From Candidatus Segetimicrobium genomatis (GTDB lineage Bacteria; Sysuimicrobiota; Sysuimicrobiia; Sysuimicrobiales; Segetimicrobiaceae): a stretch of 15,180 bases of DNA. Below, piece after piece: positions 1 to 5,950 of this stretch (the first letter of the stretch is position 1; the number at the start of each line of letters is the position of its first letter). The notes under the pieces were generated by a model that saw nothing but the letters and a program-made list of their open reading frames with translations, did not search any database and was not told the origin of the DNA. Location: the NCBI GenBank assembly GCA_005882445.1, contig VBAN01000001.1, forward strand, positions 1-15,180, given 5' to 3'. Position numbers and translations under genes: made by a program.

Positions 1-364
1 TGAAGATGTGCTTGTTGATGTGGTACCGCTCGTCCGCGGGGGTGAGCACCTCGCTCTCGTCGATGAAGTCGACGCCCAGCGCCTCGAGCACCCGCGCCTC
101 GACGAAGTGGCCGATCCGCGCCTTGGCCATCACGGGGATCGTGACCACCTCCATGATCTCCTTGACCTTGAGGGGATCGGCCATTCGGGCCACGCCGCCC
201 TCCGCCCGGATATCGGCCGGCACGCGCTCCAGCGCCATGACCGCGCAGGCGCCGGCGTCTTCGGCGATCTTCGCCTGTTCCGCGGTCGTCACGTCCATGA
301 TGACGCCGCCCTTCAGCATCTGGGCCAGACCTCGCTTGAGCTTTACCGTTCCAACGTCCGCCAT
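1..364 (-). CDS. pdxS: Pyridoxal 5'-phosphate synthase lyase subunit PdxS, partial (N-terminal ~121 residues)
   Basis: The synthase subunit of the DXP-independent vitamin B6 pathway; it builds PLP from ribose 5-phosphate, glyceraldehyde 3-phosphate and ammonia supplied by PdxT. The protein starts [20 protein letters not shown] and continues with typical family text ([30 protein letters not shown]). Asp24 and Lys81 fall at the positions of the known catalytic Asp and Schiff-base Lys of this family. The start ATG is preceded by GGGAGG about seven bases upstream. The gene runs off the left edge, so roughly 170 of the usual ~290-300 residues are missing, and a pdxT partner would lie outside the window. 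It follows the HD gene in the same direction and is probably co-transcribed from the promoter near 1055-1082. The identification is very secure. Confidence 0.97.
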   Translation of the reverse strand, partial: MADVGTVKLKRGLAQMLKGGVIMDVTTAEQAKIAEDAGACAVMALERVPADIRAEGGVARMADPLKVKEIMEVVTIPVMAKARIGHFVEARVLEALGVDFIDESEVLTPADERYHINKHIF

Positions 365-969
365 GTGCACGCCTCCCGTGATTCGAGTCTCCTCAACTCC
401 CGACCCCATTCAGACCCAGTTCCGGCGCGATCCCCCGAAGGGCCGTGATGACGGCGGCGATGTGCTCCTCGAGCGGCAGGCCCATCTCCTCCGCCCTCCG
501 CGCCTTTGACGATATCCTCGCGGCGGACGCCCTTGGCGAACGCCTTGTCCTTCATCTTCTTCTTGACGGACGTCACGTCGACGTCCGCCAGCGCCTTCGT
601 CGGCCTGACCAGCGCCACGGCGATCACGAACCCGCTGAGCTCGTCCGCGGCGAACAGGGCCTTCTCCATCCGTGAGACCCGGGGAACGCCGCTGTAGTCC
701 GCGTGAGACAGGATCGCCCGGCAAAGGCTCTCATCGAGGCCCCGCTCGCGCAACATCCCCACCCCCACGATGGGATGCCCTGCCTCCTGTGAGGGATGCT
801 TCTCGTAGTCCAGGTCGTGGAGGAGACCGGCGAGACCCCAGGCCGCTTCATCCTCGCCGAACCGCCGGGCATACGCCCGCATGACCGCCTCCACCGCCAG
901 CATATGCTTGAGGAGGTTCGGGTTTTTCGTGTGCTCGGTCAGGATCGCCCAGGCCTCATCTCTGGTCAT
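343..969 (-). CDS. HD-domain (HDIG-type) phosphohydrolase, frameshifted near its C-terminus
   Basis: A small metal-dependent HD-superfamily hydrolase; the substrate is unknown. Visible motifs are His22, the His51-Asp52 pair in [12 protein letters not shown], His89/Asp91 in LSHADYSG and Asp109 in FAADELSGF, the order expected of an HD fold. As written, the frame runs 208 residues and ends in an Arg/Gly-rich tail that overlaps the pdxS start. In the neighbouring frame, the bases from about 500 down to 393 encode a natural end ([14 protein letters not shown]..., stop at 393-395). Removing one base near 488-503 gives a product of about 191 residues that stops 28 bases before pdxS. The duplicated GCGGAG/GGCGGAG stretch marks the likely slip. 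The start has only a weak ribosome site. The gene is first in the pdxS operon, so a role linked to phosphorylated metabolites is possible but is inference. Confidence 0.85.
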   Translation of the reverse strand: MTRDEAWAILTEHTKNPNLLKHMLAVEAVMRAYARRFGEDEAAWGLAGLLHDLDYEKHPSQEAGHPIVGVGMLRERGLDESLCRAILSHADYSGVPRVSRMEKALFAADELSGFVIAVALVRPTKALADVDVTSVKKKMKDKAFAKGVRREDIVKGAEGGGDGPAARGAHRRRHHGPSGDRAGTGSEWGRELRRLESREACTWRTLER

Positions 970-1004
970 TCAGGCACCACGCATTTCCATGACCACTACT
1001 CTCT

Positions 1005-1014
1005 AGTGTACCTA
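1005..1014 (-). promoter_or_regulatory. Operator-like motif TAGGTACACT, inverted copy
   Basis: The reverse complement of 1005-1014 reads TAGGTACACT. This differs by one base from TAGATACACT at 1100-1109 and lies in opposite orientation. It falls in the transcribed leader of the HD-pdxS operon and just upstream of the regulator's promoter. Direct plus inverted copies fit MocR regulators, which bind as head-to-tail dimers. That this is the site of the adjacent regulator is inference. Confidence 0.5.
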
Positions 1015-1024
1015 ATAACAGACA

Positions 1025-1053
1025 TTGACGATTACAACAAAAACCGCTACAGT
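1025..1053 (+). promoter_or_regulatory. Probable divergent promoter for the MocR/PdxR-type regulator
   Basis: TTGACG (1025-1030), 17 bases, then TACAGT (1048-1053), facing the regulator at 1209. It overlaps the start region of the opposing pdxS promoter, a usual arrangement for an autoregulated divergent pair. The -10 is imperfect. A second weaker candidate is TTGTCA (1076-1081) with TAGATA (1100-1105). Confidence 0.5.
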
Positions 1054-1054
1054 A

Positions 1055-1082
1055 ATTATACGATGCCCCGTAATCTTGTCAA
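1055..1082 (-). promoter_or_regulatory. Consensus sigma-70 promoter for the HD-pdxS operon
   Basis: On the minus strand TTGACA (1082-1077), a 16-base spacer and TATAAT (1060-1055) match both consensus hexamers exactly. Transcription would begin near 1048, giving a leader of about 80 bases before the HD gene. The promoter lies between the two groups of operator-like repeats. Confidence 0.8.
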
Positions 1083-1099
1083 TGCACGGCACAAATCAA

Positions 1100-1119
1100 T
1101 AGATACACTTAGATACACA
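1100..1119 (+). promoter_or_regulatory. Operator-like tandem direct repeat TAGATACAC(T/A) x2
   Basis: TAGATACACT (1100-1109) is followed immediately by TAGATACACA (1110-1119), so the copies are phased exactly 10 bp apart, one helical turn, on the same face of DNA. The pair lies just upstream of the -35 of the pdxS promoter, where an activator would bind, and downstream of the regulator's own promoter, where it could repress. Tandem direct repeats are typical of MocR-family sites such as that of GabR. Confidence 0.55.
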
Positions 1120-1208
1120 GCCATTATGCAGCAAATTTGATGGCAAAATACCCAGCAGGACCGTACGGCAGTCCAGCAACACCCAGACTTCTAGAATAGG
1201 GGGCCCCC

Positions 1209-1676
1209 ATGGACATCACCCTGGACCGATCGTCTGAGACCCCCATCTATAAGCAGCTCCACGCCGGAATCGCCGGACGCATCCGGGCTGGAGATTTGAC
1301 ACCGGGAGCGCAGCTCCCGTCTGTGAGGAGCCTGGCCAGAACCCTCCGGGTGAGCCCGATTACTGTCGTTCAAGCCTACAATGCGCTGGCCGCCGAAGGA
1401 CTCATCGGGGCTTCTGCGGGACGCGGGACGTTCGTCAGAACCGTGTCAGACGATGGCGGGCCGGACCCTGCGCTCCTCCCAACGGACGATTCCGCCGGTG
1501 GATCAGAGAGCCGGGACGAGTGGCAATCGTCCATGCCCGTCTACCTGCGGGCGCCCAGGATTTCTTCGCCCGGGACGGAGGTCAGGCACGATCTCGTTGG
1601 CCGGGGGGACGCCGGATCCGGGTCTCTTCCCGCTCCGTTCACTCGGCCGGCTCTGGAGCCGTGTGATGGCGCTTGA
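1209..1676 (+). CDS. pdxR: MocR-family (probable PdxR) regulator, N-terminal GntR winged-helix part; frameshifted
   Basis: The DNA-binding half of a GntR/aminotransferase regulator. Residues ~7-75 form a GntR winged helix: ETPIYKQLHAGIAGRIRAGD, then LPSVRSLARTLRVSP and VVQAYNALAAEGLI, ending GRGTFV. The sensible linker continues to about residue 120, then the frame drifts into unrelated text and stops at 1676. The family's aminotransferase domain continues in the next frame, so one gene of about 1,522 bases (1209-2730, about 506 residues) has been split by a +1 change somewhere around 1540-1590. The start ATG follows an AGGGGG-like ribosome site. Divergent placement from the pdxS operon is why I prefer PdxR over other MocR members. 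The family call is firm; the PdxR call rests on context. Confidence 0.8.
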   Translation: MDITLDRSSETPIYKQLHAGIAGRIRAGDLTPGAQLPSVRSLARTLRVSPITVVQAYNALAAEGLIGASAGRGTFVRTVSDDGGPDPALLPTDDSAGGSESRDEWQSSMPVYLRAPRISSPGTEVRHDLVGRGDAGSGSLPAPFTRPALEPCDGA

Positions 1677-2730
1677 AGATCCGAGGTTTCTCCAGTACGG
1701 GACGCCGCAAGGGGATTTCCACCTACGCTCCTGGATCGCGGAACGCAGCGCATCGATGGGCATCACCGCCCGCCCGGAAGACATCCTCGTGACGTCCGGA
1801 TCGCAGCAGGCCATTGATCTCATCGCGCGCACGTTTGTGGGGCCTGGGGATTACGTCCTGGTCGAGAGCCCGACCTTCATCACGGCCCTGGACATTCTCG
1901 AGGGCCGTGGCGCCAAGCTGCTCAGCGTTCCCTTGGAGGCGGAGGGGCCTCGGGTTGACCAGATCGCCTCGCTGATCGAGCGGTACCGGCCGCGGCTCAT
2001 GTACACGATCCCGACGGGCCACAATCCCACCGGCATCACCATGGCCGAGGAGCGGCGCCGGCAGCTGGCCTCGCTGGCGCGCCGGCACAACCTGCTCATC
2101 CTGGAGGACGACAGCTGCAGCGAATTCGCCTACGATGCGGACGCGCCGCCGGCCGTCAAAGCCTTCGACGCGGGTGGTCACGTCGCGCTCGTGGTGAGCT
2201 TCTCGAAGACGGTCATCCCGGGACTGCGGGTCGGGTGTGTGATCGCTCACGGGCCGCTGATGGCCAGGCTCGCTGAATCCAAGTCGCTTGGGGATCGGTT
2301 CACGTCTCCGCTGATCCAACGAACGCTCTGGCGGTATCTGTCTGCCCCCCAGTACATGCGGGACCTGACGGGCGCGCGGGAAACCTATCGGCGCAGACGG
2401 GATGCGCTTCTCCGGACACTGAAAGAGGTCATGCCGGCCGGCGTCAAGTGGACCCATCCGGCGGCGGGATTCAATCTATGGCTTCACCTGCCAGATGGGA
2501 TCCGGGCGGCTGAGGCCTTCGAGGAAGGGCTCAAAGAGGGGGTAGCGTGCGCATTGGGCGACCTCTTCCTGCCCCACGAGCCCCCGCCGGCGGGGCTGCG
2601 CATCTCGTTCGCCGACAACCCGGAGGAAGTGGCAGCCGAAGGGGTCAGGAGGTTGGCCAGGGCGATTGCCAGGCTCCTCTCCAGGGTGGACCGTGGCGAG
2701 CAGGAAGCGGAGTTTGTGACGACTGTATGA
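1381..2730 (+). CDS. pdxR: MocR-family (probable PdxR) regulator, C-terminal aminotransferase-like (PLP-binding) part; frameshifted
   Basis: The sensor half of the same regulator, in the +1 frame. Family-like sequence begins at 1591 (ISLAGGTPDPGLFP); the open frame upstream of that to 1381 is a shadow of the DNA-binding part, and the first in-frame ATG inside the domain is at 1666. A fold type I aminotransferase domain is clear: TSGSQQAIDLIAR, YTIPTGHNPTG, LEDDSCSEF and the PLP-lysine motif SFSKTVIPGLRVG. In PdxR-type regulators this domain binds PLP as effector rather than catalysing transamination. The C-terminus (RISFADNPEE...) is complete. It converges on parB with a 43-base gap in which I see no strong terminator. 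If the frameshift is real, the regulator is probably inactive. Confidence 0.85.
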   Translation: MRWPPKDSSGLLRDAGRSSEPCQTMAGRTLRSSQRTIPPVDQRAGTSGNRPCPSTCGRPGFLRPGRRSGTISLAGGTPDPGLFPLRSLGRLWSRVMALEDPRFLQYGTPQGDFHLRSWIAERSASMGITARPEDILVTSGSQQAIDLIARTFVGPGDYVLVESPTFITALDILEGRGAKLLSVPLEAEGPRVDQIASLIERYRPRLMYTIPTGHNPTGITMAEERRRQLASLARRHNLLILEDDSCSEFAYDADAPPAVKAFDAGGHVALVVSFSKTVIPGLRVGCVIAHGPLMARLAESKSLGDRFTSPLIQRTLWRYLSAPQYMRDLTGARETYRRRRDALLRTLKEVMPAGVKWTHPAAGFNLWLHLPDGIRAAEAFEEGLKEGVACALGDLFLPHEPPPAGLRISFADNPEEVAAEGVRRLARAIARLLSRVDRGEQEAEFVTTV

Positions 2731-2773
2731 GGGCAGAACGGGTCAGACGGCCTGGTATTGCCCCGCCAAGCCT

Positions 2774-3643
2774 CTACCGGAGCATGATGTCGACCAGGCG
2801 CTCAAGATCTTCGTGGGAGTAGTATTGGATCTGGATTGTCCCCCGCTTGCCCTTGGAGAGGATGCTCACGCCGGTGCCGAACCGCTCCTGGAGCTGCGCG
2901 GCGATATCGGTCAACACGGGGTCTCCTGTCAGCCGCCGGCGAGAAATTGTTTCACGTGAAACATTTCGCAGTGTGGCCTTGATCAGCGCCTCGGTTTCCC
3001 TGACCGAGAGGCCCCGCTTCTCAATGTGCTGCCAGATCTGGACTAGGCGGCCGTGGTCCGGCACGCTCAGTAGAGCGCGGCCGTGTCCCTCGCTCAACCG
3101 CCCATTTTCGATGGCATCCTGCACATCAGAAGGGAGTTCAAGGAGCCGCATCGTGTTGGCGACGGATGACCTGCTTCCCCCAGTGGCGTCCGCAACCTGA
3201 TCCTGGGTCAGCCGGAACTCGTCCACCAGCCGCCGGTAGGCTCGAGCACGATCGACAGGATTCAGGTCCTCCCGGCGTAGGTTCTCGACGAGAGCGACTT
3301 CAAGCGCCTCCTCGTCGGAGACATCCCTGACCACAGCCGGGATCGTCGTCAAGCCGGCCGCCTGCGCCGCCTTCAATCGTCGCTCCCCGGCGACCACCTG
3401 ATAGCCTCCGTCGGCCGGGCGGGCGACGATGGGCTGCAGGACGCCGTAACGCCTGACAGACGCCACCAGTTCTTCAAAGGCAGGCCCTGCGATCTCGTGC
3501 CTCGGCTGAAATGGGCTCGCCGTGAGCGCCGAAATCTCCAGATCCTGCACCGGACCCGCTCCCTGCACCTGACCCACCCCCTCCGCCGCCCCTGCCCCTG
3601 GAATCAGGGCGGCGAGACCGCGGCCAAGCCCTCGCTTCGTCAT
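2774..3643 (-). CDS. parB: Chromosome partitioning protein ParB (Spo0J family)
   Basis: A CTP-dependent DNA clamp that loads at parS and spreads, organising the origin region and recruiting SMC. It has 289 residues, normal for chromosomal ParB. In order: the N-terminal MTKRGLGRGLAALIPG ParA-contact motif; the CTP-binding region with GERRLKAAQ (86-94) and ENLRREDLNPV (120-130); a helix-turn-helix at about 145-171 (LTQDQVADATGGSRSSVANT); and a C-terminal dimerisation domain ending VDIMLR. I chose the ATG at 3643 because GGAGG lies 9 bases upstream and the family text starts there; the frame is open further upstream to 3754, over the end of parA, but that stretch is not family-like. It lies 40 bases after parA in the same operon, and its gene contains a parS site. 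Confidence 0.97.
   Translation of the reverse strand: MTKRGLGRGLAALIPGAGAAEGVGQVQGAGPVQDLEISALTASPFQPRHEIAGPAFEELVASVRRYGVLQPIVARPADGGYQVVAGERRLKAAQAAGLTTIPAVVRDVSDEEALEVALVENLRREDLNPVDRARAYRRLVDEFRLTQDQVADATGGSRSSVANTMRLLELPSDVQDAIENGRLSEGHGRALLSVPDHGRLVQIWQHIEKRGLSVRETEALIKATLRNVSRETISRRRLTGDPVLTDIAAQLQERFGTGVSILSKGKRGTIQIQYYSHEDLERLVDIMLR
2948..2963. promoter_or_regulatory. parS centromere site (perfect 16-bp palindrome)
   Basis: The sequence is TGTTTCACGTGAAACA, the consensus parS recognised by Spo0J/ParB in most bacteria. It lies inside parB and encodes the residues V-S-R-E-T (about 228-232). I saw no other full-length copy in the window. It supports an origin-proximal chromosomal location. 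Confidence 0.95.
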
Positions 3644-3683
3644 ATCAGTCGCCTCCGTCCCCGTTGGGGTCGACCCCGGAGGC

Positions 3684-4586
3684 CTACGCCGGCACCTGCA
3701 CGGCGGCTCCCCGATTGGAGCCATGGGGGAGGCCGATACGGTCGGCGAACTCACCTGCCAGGGTTAGGTAGGCTGCCGCGCCCCGCGACCCGGGCGCGTA
3801 CGCGATGATCGGCTGACCATAACTTGGGGCTTCGGCCAGCCGGACGCTCCTTGGGACGACCGTCTCGTAGACCTTGCTCCCAAAGTGGTTCCTGACCTCG
3901 GTCGCCACCTGGTCGGACAGTTTTGTCCGAGGATCCGCCATCGTCAGGAGGACTCCCGAAACTTCAAGGCCGGTATTCAGGTGGCGTCTGACGAGGTCGA
4001 TCGTCGTCACGAGCGAGGACAGCCCCTCGAGGGCGTAATACTCGCACTGCACCGGGATGAGGCACGCGTCCGCGGCGGTGAGCGCGTTGATCGTCAGCAG
4101 GCCGAGGGAAGGCGGGCAGTCGATGATGACGACGTCGTAGTGGTTCCGGGCCGTCCTCAGAGCAGCCTTCAGCCGATTCTCCCGCGCGATCGTCGCGGTG
4201 AGCTCCACTTCGGCCCCTGCCAAGCGGACGTCCGAGGGAACAAGGTCCAGGCCGGCCGTCGCCGTCCGCTGAATGACGTGGTCGATGGGGTCCCCGCCGA
4301 TCAGGACGTCATAGACCGACATCCGCAGGCCGGTCTTGGAGATGCCGACTCCGCTCGTCGAGTTGCCCTGGGGGTCGAGGTCTACAAGCAGGATAATGCG
4401 CCCGAGTGAGGCAAGAGCGGCGGATAGATTGACGGCAGTGGTGGTTTTCCCCACTCCGCCCTTCTGGTTGACGATCGCGAACGTGTTCCCCGTCGGCGGC
4501 GACCCCATTTCTGTGTATGGCTTCTGCGGCTGCGACGATGAGGGGCCGATCGGTCGCAATCGAGCACCAGTTCTCTCCTCCTCCAT
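3684..4586 (-). CDS. parA: Chromosome partitioning ATPase ParA (Soj family)
   Basis: A Walker-type ATPase that works with ParB-parS in origin segregation and, in some bacteria, in control of replication initiation. The deviant Walker A motif QKGGVGKTTT is at residues 41-50, DLDPQGNSTSG follows (69-79), Walker B is VVIIDCPPSLG, and the family motifs VQCEYYALEGLSSL and VPRSVRLAEAPSYG are present. I favour the ATG at 4586 (300 residues) because GGAGG lies 7-8 bases upstream; this gives a polar ~34-residue extension before the core begins at FAIVNQKGG. An ATG at 4508 would remove most of the extension but lacks a good ribosome site. parB follows 40 bases downstream. Upstream, where rsmG/gidB often lies, there is instead an insertion-sequence remnant. 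Confidence 0.95.
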   Translation of the reverse strand: MEEERTGARLRPIGPSSSQPQKPYTEMGSPPTGNTFAIVNQKGGVGKTTTAVNLSAALASLGRIILLVDLDPQGNSTSGVGISKTGLRMSVYDVLIGGDPIDHVIQRTATAGLDLVPSDVRLAGAEVELTATIARENRLKAALRTARNHYDVVIIDCPPSLGLLTINALTAADACLIPVQCEYYALEGLSSLVTTIDLVRRHLNTGLEVSGVLLTMADPRTKLSDQVATEVRNHFGSKVYETVVPRSVRLAEAPSYGQPIIAYAPGSRGAAAYLTLAGEFADRIGLPHGSNRGAAVQVPA

Positions 4587-4749
4587 TGAAATCCTCCATG
4601 CAGCCTCTGGCGAACCTCCCGTGGGAACGGGAGTGGTGTGTGACTCATACCGTAGGCTTGCCCCAGAGGATCCCATCGCCATTGCCAGCGCAAGGGGGGC
4701 GTCGGCCGGATCTCGGTTGGTACTATCTATATATATAGACTCCTATATA
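4587..4749. other. Region between parA and the transposase remnant, with an AT-rich palindrome
   Basis: About 160 bases without a supported gene, holding the parA leader. A 14-bp perfect palindrome TCTATATATATAGA is at 4726-4739, beside a short inverted repeat CTCCT...AGGAG (4740-4757) that overlaps the transposase stop. This A/T patch is conspicuous in GC-rich DNA and could supply the parA promoter, but I see no convincing -35/-10 pair. No copy of the element's end motif occurs here. Confidence 0.4.
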
Positions 4750-5793
4750 TCACAGGAGACGCCGCGCAAAGAGGAGGGCGAGATCCCGTTCTTCGGGGAC
4801 CGTGCGGAGCCGCCCCTGACCGCGTTCGCACCCACCCGTCCAGCGCGCGGCCGGGATCTCGCCCGTCTCTTGGTGCGCGCGCTGCTCGTTGTAGTAGCCA
4901 ATGATGTCGTCCAGCAGCGGCCTGGCCTCCGCGACCTCCGTGATCCGGTACCGCTCACACAGTGGTGGCAGGCGCCGCTGCAAGTAATCAAACCGCTTTT
5001 CAATCTTGCCCTTGGCCTGCGGGCTGTGGGCGTACACGATGCCGACGTCCAGGGCCTGCAAGATACGGCGAAACTGCACCTCCCCCTCATCGGTCTGCCG
5101 CCGCTCCCGCCGCCACGCACTCGTCCGCGCGACGTACCGAAAGTAGCCGTGTTCATCGACGTAGTAGGCCAGCGGCCGGCCCCAGCGCTCGATCGTCTCC
5201 CGGACCACGCAGAGATGGTCCCAGAGCCCCTCTTGGGCCTGCAAGCGCCAGCCCACAATCCGCCGCGAGTAGTCATCTTGCGTCAGAATCAAATCCTGGT
5301 AGCCCCCGCGGTGAGGCAGCCAACAGTGGTGGGAGGTGTCATGGTGCCACAAGGCTCCGGGCCCGGCCGTTTCCCACCGGACGTAGGTCTTGCCGATCTC
5401 AGCTCGGCTTTGGTGATAATAGCCCTCCCGGATCGCCCACCGACGGATGCCACTGTCGCTGGGGAGCACGCCAAACCGCTGATGGGCGCTCTCGGCGAGC
5501 ACCGCGAAGTTGAACCGGCCCCGACCATGCGCTACCTGGGCTTGCAAGTACCGACACTCTTGATGCAGCCAGGCAGTCAAGGGAGCGGACCAGCGGCGTG
5601 CGGTCCGGTGCGGAGCGCTGAGCGCCCACGTACTCCGGTGCAGGAGCCACTCCCGCCGGAGCTCATACAGCCGCGTCCGTTTGAGCCCCAACACTGCACA
5701 GGCCTGTCGCTCGGTCATCCGGCGGTCGTTAAAAGCCTCCAGAACCTCTTCCACCAACGCCTGCGGCACTCGGCGATAGAGCTGCTGGCCCAC
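4750..5793 (-). CDS. DDE (integrase-core) transposase, probably C-terminally truncated
   Basis: A retroviral-integrase-type transposase of 347 residues. An N-terminal helix-turn-helix (about 10-50, TERQACAVLGLKRTRLYELR) is followed by the catalytic core: Asp152 in WHHDTSHH, Asp213 in YYVDEHGYF and Glu265 in KGKIEKRF. The 51 residues between the second Asp and the Glu exceed the DD35E spacing of IS3/IS481, so an IS1202-like or unclassified family is more likely. The start is a GTG just after GGAGGGG. The protein ends at RDLALLFARRLL, where related transposases, as I recall them, continue with a small beta-rich C-terminal domain, so a truncation is likely. The ribosome site is buried in a hairpin. 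It was probably mobile once and is now likely inactive. Confidence 0.85.
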   Translation of the reverse strand: MGQQLYRRVPQALVEEVLEAFNDRRMTERQACAVLGLKRTRLYELRREWLLHRSTWALSAPHRTARRWSAPLTAWLHQECRYLQAQVAHGRGRFNFAVLAESAHQRFGVLPSDSGIRRWAIREGYYHQSRAEIGKTYVRWETAGPGALWHHDTSHHCWLPHRGGYQDLILTQDDYSRRIVGWRLQAQEGLWDHLCVVRETIERWGRPLAYYVDEHGYFRYVARTSAWRRERRQTDEGEVQFRRILQALDVGIVYAHSPQAKGKIEKRFDYLQRRLPPLCERYRITEVAEARPLLDDIIGYYNEQRAHQETGEIPAARWTGGCERGQGRLRTVPEERDLALLFARRLL

Positions 5794-5797
5794 GAGT

Positions 5798-5820
5798 CCC
5801 CTCCGGTTTTCCCGGAAGGG
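5798..5820 (-). promoter_or_regulatory. Hairpin that sequesters the transposase ribosome-binding site
   Basis: On the transposase mRNA, CCCUUCCGG pairs with CCGGAGGGG across a 5-base loop: 8 of 9 positions pair, with one mismatch. The right arm contains the GGAGGGG Shine-Dalgarno, four bases before the GTG start, so folding would block translation. Insertion sequences often use such structures to silence read-through transcripts. Confidence 0.6.
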
Positions 5821-5840
5821 TATCCCATGCCACCTCTACC

Positions 5841-5883
5841 CGTCCACTTTTGACGGTCACCTATGTCCGCTTTTGACAGTCAC
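5841..5883. repeat. Tandem 20-bp transposon-end repeats
   Basis: Copy 1 at 5841-5860 and copy 2 at 5864-5883 match at 17 of 20 positions with a 3-bp spacer (23-bp period). The shared core is CTTTTGAC. They lie just outside the transposase's 5' end, as transposase-binding sites at an element end do. No copy is seen at the other side of the gene. Confidence 0.7.
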
Positions 5884-5950
5884 GTAACAGTCGGCCGCGC
5901 CCACGGGGTCCCAAGAGGATGGCGGTGGTCCCGACGCCAATGCGTCCCGC

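Larger units (their letters stand above)
4750..5883 (-). mobile_element. Insertion-sequence remnant: one intact-looking end, other end missing
   Basis: A transposase gene plus, upstream of it, two tandem end-type repeats (5841-5883). On the distal side, beyond the transposase stop, no inverted copy of the repeats is visible up to parA. The transposase also stops early. Together these suggest the element lost its left end and the 3' part of its gene. The outer boundary at 5883 is inferred from the repeat; no target-site duplication can be identified. Confidence 0.65.

Noticed and set aside
1199..1208. GGGGGCCCCC palindrome at the regulator start as a translational switch
   Set aside because: It has no loop and cannot fold on itself in one RNA; it is more simply a G-rich ribosome site followed by C bases.
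1603..1608. Run of six G as a programmed frameshift site in the regulator
   Set aside because: It lies after the point where the aminotransferase frame is already correct (1591), and no slippery heptamer or downstream structure was evident before it.
4336..5853. 505-residue plus-strand frame opposite parA and the transposase
   Set aside because: It is antisense to two genes with clear motifs, has no family features, and is explained by high GC.
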